A DNA stretch of 5,329 nucleotides from an uncultured Gammaproteobacteria bacterium (GTDB taxonomy: Bacteria; Pseudomonadota; Gammaproteobacteria; Arenicellales; Poriferihabitantaceae). This document shows positions 1-5,329 of the stretch, in pieces. The DNA lies in contig CALIFM010000291.1 in assembly GCA_938021685.1 (NCBI GenBank), positions 1-5,329 of the forward strand, written 5' to 3'. The first letter of the stretch is position 1, and every line of letters starts with the position of its first letter. A model generated the notes under the pieces. It was not told the DNA's origin. It did not search any database and saw only the letters and a list, made by a program, of their open reading frames with translations. The translations under genes and the position numbers were made by a program.

Positions 1-271
1 ACGCATCTTGTTGACTCAGCGAATACTCTTTGATGCCACGGGCATCTGCGACTACAGCACAAGCCCCGCTACTCAGTGCAGCGCTTGCAAACTGATGACC
101 ATCTTGGTTCTCCCCTCGAATCGCAAAAAATAAATCATTCGCTTGCACCTTGCGCGAATCAATTTGTACCGCCGCAATGCTGTCACCCTGCGCAGCACCA
201 TCACCTAAAACAGGCGCGTTTAATTGCATCGCCGCGCTAGCTTCGCTCAATGATAAACCCAATCCCGTCAT
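1..271 (-). CDS. murF: MurF, UDP-MurNAc-tripeptide:D-alanyl-D-alanine ligase, N-terminal part only (runs off the left edge)
   Basis: Only the first 90 codons are inside the window, because the reading frame is open up to position 1. MurF is the cytoplasmic ATP-dependent ligase that adds D-Ala-D-Ala to UDP-MurNAc-tripeptide, the step after MurE. The visible part is the N-terminal Mur ligase domain that holds the UDP-sugar substrate. It carries DSRKV at residues 38-42, then DLFFAIRGENQDGHQF at 46-61, and SGACAVVAD at 68-76, which together match the start of MurF. The same fold opens MurE, but the adjacent complete murE and the usual gene order make murF the natural reading. The ATP-binding and C-terminal domains lie outside the window. 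The start ATG at 271-269 overlaps the murE stop TGA at 270-268 (ATGA) and has an AAAAGG ribosome binding site 4 bases upstream. No internal damage is visible in the part shown. The identification is firm, but completeness cannot be judged. Confidence 0.93.
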   Translation of the reverse strand, partial: MTGLGLSLSEASAAMQLNAPVLGDGAAQGDSIAAVQIDSRKVQANDLFFAIRGENQDGHQFASAALSSGACAVVADARGIKEYSLSQQDA

Positions 272-1788
272 GCAGCCTTTTCTCCCCATGCTTGCAAAGC
301 ATCAGCTGCAATTTCACGATCATTAATCTGTAAAGTTCTGTCGGCATATACCTGCTCGGTTTCATGCCCCTTACCAGCAATTACAACCCAGTCTTGTGGC
401 TCTGCCTGCAAAACTGCTTGCTCAATCGCCAACGCACGCTTATGCTGCACATTAACTGGCGCCTGCATGCCTGCCAATATATCTGCGACAATAGCTGCTG
501 GCGTTTCACCGCGCGGATTGTCGTCCGTTATCATTACTGAATCCGCCAAGCTTTGTGCGATCCTACCCATTTTGGGTCGCTTTTGCTTGTCACGACCCCC
601 GCCGCAACCAAACACCACAGACAAACGTCCTTTACAGTGAGCACGCACTGCTTTCAACGCTTGCTCTAGTGCATCTGGCGTGTGTGCAAAGTCAACTACA
701 ACCGCAGGTTTAGACTGCAAATTATTTACCATCGCAGAAATGCGCTCTAACCGCCCCGGCGGGGCTTTACACTGTGGCAACACTGACGCAATTTTTTCCA
801 ACTCATAATCCATGTTTAACAACACAGCAACTACAGATAACAAGTTGTACACATTGATTTCACCTACTAAAGGCGATGCCATAGTCTGCTGCTTGCCATC
901 ATAATGCACTTCAAACACCAAACCATCGCTATGCGGCTGACATTGCTGTGCTATTAAGCAGCCTGGCTTGTGCCAATATTCTGCATTTAAGCTACAAGCA
1001 ATCACAGGCAAGCTCACCGAAGTTTGTAAGCTTTGACCAAACGCATCATCAACATTGACGACCGTCGTTTGCACACTTGAGTATTTAAATAATCGCCCTT
1101 TAGCTTCACCATAGGCTTGCATACTGCCGTGGTAATCTAAATGGTCTTGACTTAAGTTCGTAAACACCGCCTGATCAAATTCAATCGCGGCCACGCGTTC
1201 TTGCTGCAAACCATGTGATGACACTTCCATACATACGACTTCGCAACCCGTGTCCACTAATTCACGCAGCTGTTTTTGAACACTGATAGCGTCAGGCGTG
1301 GTTAATGTTGACTTCGTCAAGCTTGATTTGTTATTAGCGCCCACCACTCCTACACCAATCGTGCCAACTAAACCGGCGGTTTTTCCTAGTTGGTCTATAG
1401 CCTGTGCTAGCAAATAGGCCACACTGGTTTTTCCGTTAGTGCCGGTGATACCCACCACCGTACAAGCGCGCGAAGGGTGCTGATAAAACCGACCAGCAAT
1501 TTTGCTTAGTTTTCTGCCCAAACCATCAATCAGCACCACTGGCACCGAGAAGGGCTTTGCATCAAAAGCATAACCTTGCTTTTCGGCTAGCACTGCCGCT
1601 GCGCCAGCCACTATCGCCGCCTCTATATAATCACGCCCATCGCTGGCACCGCCTGGCACCGCCACAAAGCAGCTACCTGTTTGCACCTGACGACTGTCTA
1701 AGGTCAGACCGCTAATTTGGCAATCTTTGCTGATCTCGGCCTCACCTTGTAACAAGGCAGCCAGTGATTGCATAACTTTCGCTGTCAT
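268..1788 (-). CDS. murE: MurE, UDP-MurNAc-L-Ala-D-Glu:meso-diaminopimelate ligase
   Basis: This cytoplasmic ligase uses ATP to join meso-diaminopimelate to UDP-MurNAc-L-Ala-D-Glu, making the tripeptide precursor that MurF extends. The 506 residues are close to the usual length (E. coli has about 495) and all three Mur ligase domains are present. The N-terminal UDP-substrate domain has TLDSR at 29-33. The central domain has the ATP loop GITGTNGKTS at 113-122, TTPD at 163-166, MEVSSHGLQQERVA at 187-200, and FTNLSQDHLDYHG at 209-221, followed by Lys230 in YGEAKG, the expected carbamylated lysine. The C-terminal domain has DFAHTPDALEQAL at 366-378, DDNPRGE at 422-428 and AGKGHE at 471-476. In this family the DNPR motif marks meso-DAP rather than lysine as substrate. 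One deviation is GCGGGRD at 394-400, where E. coli has GCGGDRD. The ATG at 1788 overlaps the ftsI stop (ATGA) and follows a perfect Shine-Dalgarno sequence. The later in-frame ATG at codon 6 is less well placed. Confidence 0.98.
   Translation of the reverse strand: MTAKVMQSLAALLQGEAEISKDCQISGLTLDSRQVQTGSCFVAVPGGASDGRDYIEAAIVAGAAAVLAEKQGYAFDAKPFSVPVVLIDGLGRKLSKIAGRFYQHPSRACTVVGITGTNGKTSVAYLLAQAIDQLGKTAGLVGTIGVGVVGANNKSSLTKSTLTTPDAISVQKQLRELVDTGCEVVCMEVSSHGLQQERVAAIEFDQAVFTNLSQDHLDYHGSMQAYGEAKGRLFKYSSVQTTVVNVDDAFGQSLQTSVSLPVIACSLNAEYWHKPGCLIAQQCQPHSDGLVFEVHYDGKQQTMASPLVGEINVYNLLSVVAVLLNMDYELEKIASVLPQCKAPPGRLERISAMVNNLQSKPAVVVDFAHTPDALEQALKAVRAHCKGRLSVVFGCGGGRDKQKRPKMGRIAQSLADSVMITDDNPRGETPAAIVADILAGMQAPVNVQHKRALAIEQAVLQAEPQDWVVIAGKGHETEQVYADRTLQINDREIAADALQAWGEKAA
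276..281 (-). promoter_or_regulatory. Ribosome binding site of murF inside the end of murE
   Basis: AAAAGG lies 4 bases before the murF ATG, and a second purine stretch GGGGAG sits a little further upstream (287-282). Both are within the last codons of murE. This supports the ATG at 271 and fits coupled translation through the ATGA overlap. Confidence 0.6.
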
Positions 1789-3563
1789 ACAGCCTCCTTA
1801 CTTTGCGAATCGCTGGCAGCATCAGGCATATTTTTTTGCTTTGAGCCAGCCATATCACTTGGGTCGCTGTTAATTAAATCCGGCTGATCCGGCGGCACAT
1901 TGTATAAACGCAACGCATCTTGCATTAAGCGCGAAAACACTGGTGCTGCAACTTGGCCGCCATAGTGGTACTTACCTCTCGGATCATCCATCATCACCAC
2001 CATCACAAACTCGGGGTTTGAGATCGGAGCCAACCCTGCAAACCACGACACATAACGCTCTTTATCGTAACCGTTCCCTAGGATTTTATAAGTCGTACCC
2101 GTTTTACCGCCAACGCGATAACGCGGCACTGCAGCGCGCCTTGCCGTGCCATCGATGCTCACTACTTGCTCTAGCATCTTTAACATGCTGTCAACGGTAT
2201 CGCTGCTAAATACGCGCTTGCTTGCCTGTTTATCAGCATCATTGTCTCGAACTAAAGTCAACGGTAAGCGCTCACCGTCGTTAGCAAATACTGTGTAGGC
2301 CCGTGCAAGCTGCAAAGCCGTTGCATTAAGGCCATAGCCATAAGATTGCGTTGCACGATCAATCAACTTGCTACGTAATGGAAGGTGTCCACTCACCTCT
2401 GCTGGCACTGCGCCAACGGGCTCACCAAAGCCGGCAGCACTTAAGGTGTCGTGAAAACGCTGCGCCCCAAATTCAAGCGATAACTTAGTCACTCCAATAT
2501 TGCTGGACTTAACCACAATGTCATGCAAGCTCAACACCCCATTTTCATGGGTATCGGTAATAGTTCGACCACCAATACGAAAACGACCCTTACCGGTGTC
2601 AATTTTCGAATTAGCGCTATAGCGCCCACTCTCAAGGGCCATAGCCACAGTGAAAGGCTTAATAGTTGACCCTGGCTCTTGCACATCTGTTACCGCGCGG
2701 TTGCGAAACTTTTCGGGCTTAAACGTGCGTCGGTCATTAGGATTAAATTGCGGCGAATCCACCATTGCCAAAATTTCTCCACTCGGCACATGCACCACAA
2801 TCGCATTGGCCGCTGCCGCCTTGTGTTTGCGGCGCTCTTCTTCTAAATAAGCGCTAGCTAGATACTGCAAACGGCTATCTAAGGTTAGTGTGAGTGGTTG
2901 ACCATTCTTAACCGCCTCATTTTGCTCAACGTACTCAACAAAACGCCCACGGCTATCACGATGCAAGGTCTTGCTGCCCGCTTCACCGCGCAACCTAGCG
3001 TCATGCATTTTCTCAACACCCTCTTGGCCGCGACCATCTATATCGGTAAACCCCACTACATGTCCTGAAGCCGGACCCGATGGATAAAAACGCTTGTACT
3101 CACGACGCGCGTTCAAACCTTTAATCTTTAAGGCAATAGCTTGCTGCGCATCAGAAGGATTAATGTGGCGCTTAACAAACATGAAATCGTTGTTATAGCC
3201 GTTTGCTTCACGTTTCTTACAATCCTTTTTAAGCTTTGTAATATCAATGCGGGTGATTTCATTAATCGATTTCCATTTTTCACTCGACTTGCAAAAAAAA
3301 TGCGGTTCAGCCCACAGGGTATCAACCGGTGTGCTGACCGCTAACAATCGATTATTTCGGTCATAAATGGGCCCACGCAGCGGTGCAATCGCTAGCGTGC
3401 GCACATGACGTGATTGCGCCTCAGCAAGCAAGCGTTGATGACCTTGAGTATTAATCCAAGCAACTTTGCCTACCAACAGCCCAAAGCCGACCATAGCCAA
3501 GCCTTTTAGTACGTTTTGGCGCAGCAAAGTGCGATCAATCTGATCTTGATCTTGGCGCTTCAT
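1785..3563 (-). CDS. ftsI: FtsI (PBP3), septal peptidoglycan D,D-transpeptidase
   Basis: FtsI is the class B penicillin-binding protein that crosslinks septal peptidoglycan, working with the glycosyltransferase FtsW. The 592 residues (counted from the ATG) match the family length. After a short charged cytoplasmic tail, one membrane segment spans about residues 19-37 (GLAMVGFGLLVGKVAW) and acts as an uncleaved anchor. The periplasmic pedestal domain begins with LRGPIYDRNNRLLA at 62-75 and contains FYPSGPASGHVVGFTD at 159-174. The transpeptidase domain (about 250-550) has all three catalytic motifs: STIK with nucleophile Ser299, SSN at 353-355 and KTGT at 487-490. A polar tail of about 35 residues follows. 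A lysine-rich stretch at about 90-120 holds the protein's only two cysteines (91 and 115). The ATG at 3563 shares one base with the ftsL stop (TGATG). A TTG immediately upstream at 3566 could instead start a 593-residue form, but the ribosome binding site spacing favours ATG. Confidence 0.97.
   Translation of the reverse strand: MKRQDQDQIDRTLLRQNVLKGLAMVGFGLLVGKVAWINTQGHQRLLAEAQSRHVRTLAIAPLRGPIYDRNNRLLAVSTPVDTLWAEPHFFCKSSEKWKSINEITRIDITKLKKDCKKREANGYNNDFMFVKRHINPSDAQQAIALKIKGLNARREYKRFYPSGPASGHVVGFTDIDGRGQEGVEKMHDARLRGEAGSKTLHRDSRGRFVEYVEQNEAVKNGQPLTLTLDSRLQYLASAYLEEERRKHKAAAANAIVVHVPSGEILAMVDSPQFNPNDRRTFKPEKFRNRAVTDVQEPGSTIKPFTVAMALESGRYSANSKIDTGKGRFRIGGRTITDTHENGVLSLHDIVVKSSNIGVTKLSLEFGAQRFHDTLSAAGFGEPVGAVPAEVSGHLPLRSKLIDRATQSYGYGLNATALQLARAYTVFANDGERLPLTLVRDNDADKQASKRVFSSDTVDSMLKMLEQVVSIDGTARRAAVPRYRVGGKTGTTYKILGNGYDKERYVSWFAGLAPISNPEFVMVVMMDDPRGKYHYGGQVAAPVFSRLMQDALRLYNVPPDQPDLINSDPSDMAGSKQKNMPDAASDSQSKEAV
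1793..1800 (-). promoter_or_regulatory. Consensus ribosome binding site of murE inside the end of ftsI
   Basis: TAAGGAGG is fully complementary to the 16S rRNA 3' end and ends 4 bases before the murE ATG. It fixes the murE start and is the strongest ribosome binding site in the window. It overlaps the last codons of ftsI (encoding KEAV), so it is read while ftsI translation finishes. Confidence 0.85.
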
Positions 3564-3853
3564 CAATGCTCACCTTTGGCCAACTTCAATGTTCGAATAC
3601 GCTCATCCTGCGGTGGATTGAGCCCACGATCTGCGCGCACTTCATTCTCCACTTTATGCTCCAAGCGCCAAGTAGAATACTCCGCCATCAGCTGGCGCCA
3701 CTCAATACTCAAATCATCTCGCTGAGCTTGCGTCTTTTGAGCTTGATAAAACGACACTCGATTAAGTTGGCGCACCACAACAACAGACAACGCACTTATC
3801 ATTACTACTATCAACAGCAGCACAAACCAACGCTGGCTACCACGCTCAGTCAT
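3563..3853 (-). CDS. ftsL: FtsL, bitopic division protein of the FtsQLB complex
   Basis: FtsL is a small inner-membrane protein that pairs with FtsB through a periplasmic coiled coil and, within FtsQLB, relays the signal that activates the FtsW-FtsI synthase. The sequence shows a short N-terminal cytoplasmic tail, one strongly hydrophobic segment at about residues 9-27 (WFVLLLIVVMISALSVVVV) and a periplasmic helical part at about 29-70. The stretch LSIEWRQLMAEYSTW at 48-62 lines up with the LDIEWRNLILEENAL region of E. coli FtsL, recalled from memory, where residues controlling constriction lie. The length of 96 residues resembles Pseudomonas FtsL and is shorter than the E. coli protein (121), mainly because the cytoplasmic tail is short. 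FtsL diverges fast, so its position between rsmH and ftsI is a large part of the identification. The start ATG overlaps the end of rsmH by 8 bases, with GGAGA 9 bases upstream. Confidence 0.93.
   Translation of the reverse strand: MTERGSQRWFVLLLIVVMISALSVVVVRQLNRVSFYQAQKTQAQRDDLSIEWRQLMAEYSTWRLEHKVENEVRADRGLNPPQDERIRTLKLAKGEH
3570..3577 (-). promoter_or_regulatory. Ribosome binding site of ftsI inside the end of ftsL
   Basis: AAAGGTGA lies 6 bases before the ATG at 3563 and 3 bases before the in-frame TTG at 3566. Aligned with the anti-Shine-Dalgarno sequence as AAGG or as GGTGA, its spacing suits the ATG better. It overlaps the last ftsL codons, which encode KGEH. Confidence 0.6.
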
Positions 3854-4784
3854 AGCTTAATTTCTCCGCAACACGCATAATTGCACTGCGTGAACGCCGG
3901 TTAGCTGCAACCTCATCAGCGCTGGCACGCTGCGGCTTACCCACAAGATTAAGGCGCGGCTGAATTTGGCTGGCTTGAATCGGCAAATCAATTGGATATG
4001 GATCACCTTTAGCTTCTTTGCGAAAAAAGGTTTTCACCATGCGATCTTCAAGCGAATGGAAGCTAATCACTACCAAGCGCCCTTTTAGCTGCAAAGCATC
4101 AAAGGCATCAGGCAATACGGCCTCTAGTTCTTGCAATTCGGCATTTACCGCAATGCGAATAGCTTGAAATGAGCGCGTAGCTGGGTGCTTATCTTTTTCT
4201 TTAAAAGGTACCGCCGCATCTATAATCGTTGCTAGCTGCAAAGTGGTTTCAATGGGTTGCTCCAACAAAGCCTGTTTAATCGCAAAAGCAATTCGCTTAG
4301 CAAACCGCTCCTCACCGTATCGACGCAGTACGCGAATAATTTCCTCTTCATCCGTCTGCTCAACCCACTGTGCAGCAGTCAAACCTTGCGTGCTATCCAT
4401 GCGCATATCTAAAGGGCCGTCTTTTTGAAAACTAAAGCCACGCTGCGCCTCGTCCAACTGCGGCGAAGACACCCCTAAATCTAATAGAATGCCGTCAACT
4501 TGACGATACAAACCTAACGCTTGCAATTGCTCTTTAATTGATGAAAACGCGGCATGCACAATCACTACTCGCTCATCATCACCTAATAACGCATCCGCAC
4601 AAGCGACAGCGTCAGGGTCTCGGTCAAATACAATTAATTTACCTTGATCACCCAGCATCGACAAAATACGCAATCCGTGCCCACCACGCCCAAATGTGCC
4701 ATCCACATAAACACCGTCGACCTTAGGGGCTAGCGCATCAACCGCTTCTTGCAATAGGACGGTTTGATGGCTAGCAGCTTGCAT
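3846..4784 (-). CDS. rsmH: RsmH (MraW), 16S rRNA cytosine-1402 N4-methyltransferase
   Basis: RsmH transfers a methyl group from S-adenosylmethionine to the N4 of C1402 of 16S rRNA, in the P site of the small subunit. The protein has 312 residues from the ATG, the normal family length (E. coli 313). The N-terminal HQTVLLQEAV at 6-15 is typical. The SAM-binding motif YVDGTFGRGGH lies at 26-36 and FDRDPDA at 53-59. ILLDLGVSSPQLDEAQRGFS at 99-118 and GPLDMRMD at 123-130 are family signatures. YGEERFAKRIA at 156-166 and HPATRSFQAIRIAVN at 200-214 belong to the inserted helical domain, and VVISFHSLEDRMVK at 238-251 closes the methyltransferase core. No key motif is missing. The ATG at 4784 overlaps the mraZ stop by one base (TGATG). 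An in-frame GTG directly upstream at 4787 could add one residue. Only a weak AGG (4800-4798) precedes the start, so coupling to mraZ translation is likely. Confidence 0.97.
   Translation of the reverse strand: MQAASHQTVLLQEAVDALAPKVDGVYVDGTFGRGGHGLRILSMLGDQGKLIVFDRDPDAVACADALLGDDERVVIVHAAFSSIKEQLQALGLYRQVDGILLDLGVSSPQLDEAQRGFSFQKDGPLDMRMDSTQGLTAAQWVEQTDEEEIIRVLRRYGEERFAKRIAFAIKQALLEQPIETTLQLATIIDAAVPFKEKDKHPATRSFQAIRIAVNAELQELEAVLPDAFDALQLKGRLVVISFHSLEDRMVKTFFRKEAKGDPYPIDLPIQASQIQPRLNLVGKPQRASADEVAANRRSRSAIMRVAEKLSYD
3863..3867 (-). promoter_or_regulatory. Ribosome binding site of ftsL inside the end of rsmH
   Basis: GGAGA lies 9 bases before the ftsL ATG at 3853, within the last codons of rsmH. 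It supports the ATG that produces the 8-base overlap with rsmH. Confidence 0.6.
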
Positions 4785-5242
4785 CACAATTGCAAAGCCT
4801 GAAGGTCGGCGGATATTTCATCAGCATCAGGCGCATGCCCCACCCAAGCTTGCATCTTCTTTTCCCAATTTTCTTCGCACCAAATTTCAAACTTCTCGCC
4901 TTGTCCTACCAAATAGATGGCTTTATCAATTTGCGCAAACTCACGCAGCGTAGCCGGCAACAACATCCGCCCTGTTTTATCCAACTGGATATCAGCGGCA
5001 TAACCAATAAACATACGCTTGAGCTCTTGGTGCTGCGGGTTAAAGCTCGACAAAGCATTTACTTTCTTGGCTACTTGCTCCCATTCATCAAGAGGATACA
5101 AAGACAGACAAGGCTCATAAGTATGACTAGCGGTCACAACCAAGCTGCCCTGCGTACGCACAGCAAGCATCTCACGCAATCGCGTCGGCAAGGCGATTCG
5201 CCCCTTACCATCAACTTTGATATGATTCGCACCACTAAACAC
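4784..5242 (-). CDS. mraZ: MraZ, DNA-binding transcriptional regulator of the dcw cluster
   Basis: MraZ is a ring-forming DNA-binding protein of the AbrB/SpoVT type; in E. coli it binds tandem TGGGN repeats upstream of its own gene and represses the cluster. The 152 residues match the family length. Two copies of the domain are visible. The first, at about 5-50, carries VDGKGRIALPTRLRE at 10-24. The second, at about 80-125, carries LDKTGRMLLPATLRE at 87-101. The conserved D...R positions are Asp11/Arg15 and Asp88/Arg92. The start is the GTG at 5242: MFSGANHIKVDGKGR is the expected N-terminus (many homologues begin MFRGAN), and no ATG is suitably placed. The preceding ribosome binding site is weak (GGA, 9 bases upstream). 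A promoter and a candidate MraZ operator lie immediately upstream, which fits autoregulation. The stop overlaps the start of rsmH. Confidence 0.96.
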   Translation of the reverse strand: MFSGANHIKVDGKGRIALPTRLREMLAVRTQGSLVVTASHTYEPCLSLYPLDEWEQVAKKVNALSSFNPQHQELKRMFIGYAADIQLDKTGRMLLPATLREFAQIDKAIYLVGQGEKFEIWCEENWEKKMQAWVGHAPDADEISADLQALQL

Positions 5243-5250
5243 GTCTATTT

Positions 5251-5285
5251 ATCCAAAAATTCCCAATTTATTGCACTTTTTACCA
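5251..5285 (-). promoter_or_regulatory. Candidate MraZ operator: TG-starting pentamers every 10 bp
   Basis: Read on the minus strand, the pentamers TGGTA (5285-5281), TGCAA (5275-5271), TGGGA (5265-5261) and TGGAT (5255-5251) begin exactly 10 bases apart, separated by A/T-rich 5-base spacers. E. coli MraZ is known to bind TGGGN repeats separated by 5 bases upstream of mraZ. TGGGA fits exactly, TGGTA and TGGAT fit with one change, and TGCAA is the poorest match. The array lies downstream of the predicted transcription start and reaches the weak mraZ ribosome binding site, so bound MraZ could block transcription. The assignment rests on spacing and similarity, not on binding data. Confidence 0.6.
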
Positions 5286-5295
5286 CCAAGATCGA

Positions 5296-5324
5296 ATAAT
5301 AGGTTTCTGACTGCAATAAGTCAA
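5296..5324 (-). promoter_or_regulatory. Sigma70-type promoter of the dcw cluster
   Basis: On the minus strand the -35 element TTGACT (5324-5319) and the -10 element TATTAT (5301-5296) each match the sigma70 consensus at 5 of 6 positions, with the optimal 17-bp spacer. Transcription would start near 5292-5287, giving a leader of about 45-50 bases before the mraZ GTG. No other promoter of this quality was noticed between the genes, so this probably drives the whole visible cluster. Confidence 0.75.
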
Positions 5325-5329
5325 GGTTT

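Noticed and set aside
1943..2209. Plus-strand open frame of 88 codons opposite the 3' part of ftsI
   Set aside because: It covers the region encoding the conserved KTG part of the transpeptidase domain on the other strand, and nothing in the translation resembles a known protein.
3293..3316. Possible intrinsic terminator: small CCC/GGG hairpin before the T8 run in ftsI
   Set aside because: The stem is only 3 bp and is separated from the T run by about 10 bases. It sits inside an essential coding sequence, so it does not have terminator geometry.
3566..3880. Plus-strand open frame of 104 codons opposite ftsL
   Set aside because: It is antisense to ftsL and the end of rsmH. The translation is low in complexity and shows no recognisable domain, so it is most likely a shadow of biased codon use.
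4475..4499. TTGACG on the minus strand inside rsmH as an internal promoter
   Set aside because: No acceptable -10 element occurs 16-18 bases downstream, and the bases encode the conserved VDGILLDLG motif.
4790..5299. Long plus-strand open frame opposite mraZ (169 codons)
   Set aside because: It lies almost wholly antisense to mraZ, whose protein is clearly recognisable. Its translation shows no family motif and it has no convincing ribosome binding site, so it is a shadow of the real gene.
1..5329. Search by eye for defence systems, mobile elements, CRISPR repeats, tRNAs or integrated accessory genes
   Set aside because: The window is filled by the conserved dcw genes plus an 87-base leader. 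No direct-repeat array, terminal inverted repeat or tRNA-like structure was noticed, so there is no room for an additional system.

Overview
This window is a stretch of the dcw (division and cell wall) cluster of a Gram-negative bacterium. Every gene lies on the minus strand, so the cluster reads from the right edge to the left: mraZ, rsmH (mraW), ftsL, ftsI (pbpB), murE and the first 90 codons of murF. The gene order, the short FtsL with its single membrane segment, and a MurE carrying the meso-diaminopimelate signature DNPR all point to Proteobacteria. FtsI, RsmH and MraZ resemble gammaproteobacterial versions, and the layout matches the Pseudomonas/Cellvibrio-like arrangement. The genus cannot be named from this sequence. 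G+C looks close to 45-50% by eye.

Layout from right to left. Positions 5329-5243 are the leader: a near-consensus sigma70-type promoter (TTGACT, 17 bp, TATTAT) followed by TG-starting pentamers at exact 10-bp intervals, which look like an MraZ operator. Next come mraZ (5242-4784, GTG start), rsmH (4784-3846), ftsL (3853-3563), ftsI (3563-1785), murE (1788-268) and murF (271 to the left edge, cut off). No spacer separates any two genes: each junction is an overlap of 1 to 8 bases, so translation is probably coupled along the whole transcript. No terminator, tRNA, mobile element, CRISPR array or horizontally acquired gene was seen, and there is no gene-free stretch above 100 bases.

The genes serve one process. 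MraZ is the DNA-binding regulator of the cluster. RsmH methylates 16S rRNA. FtsL is part of the FtsQLB complex that activates septal synthesis, and FtsI is the septal transpeptidase. MurE and MurF make consecutive cytoplasmic steps of the peptidoglycan precursor, adding meso-DAP and then D-Ala-D-Ala.

This is a conserved housekeeping region, and I found no undescribed system in it. The points worth a second look are the promoter/operator layout, the doubled start codons of rsmH and ftsI, C-termini that encode the next gene's ribosome binding site, and a pair of cysteines confined to a lysine-rich segment of FtsI.
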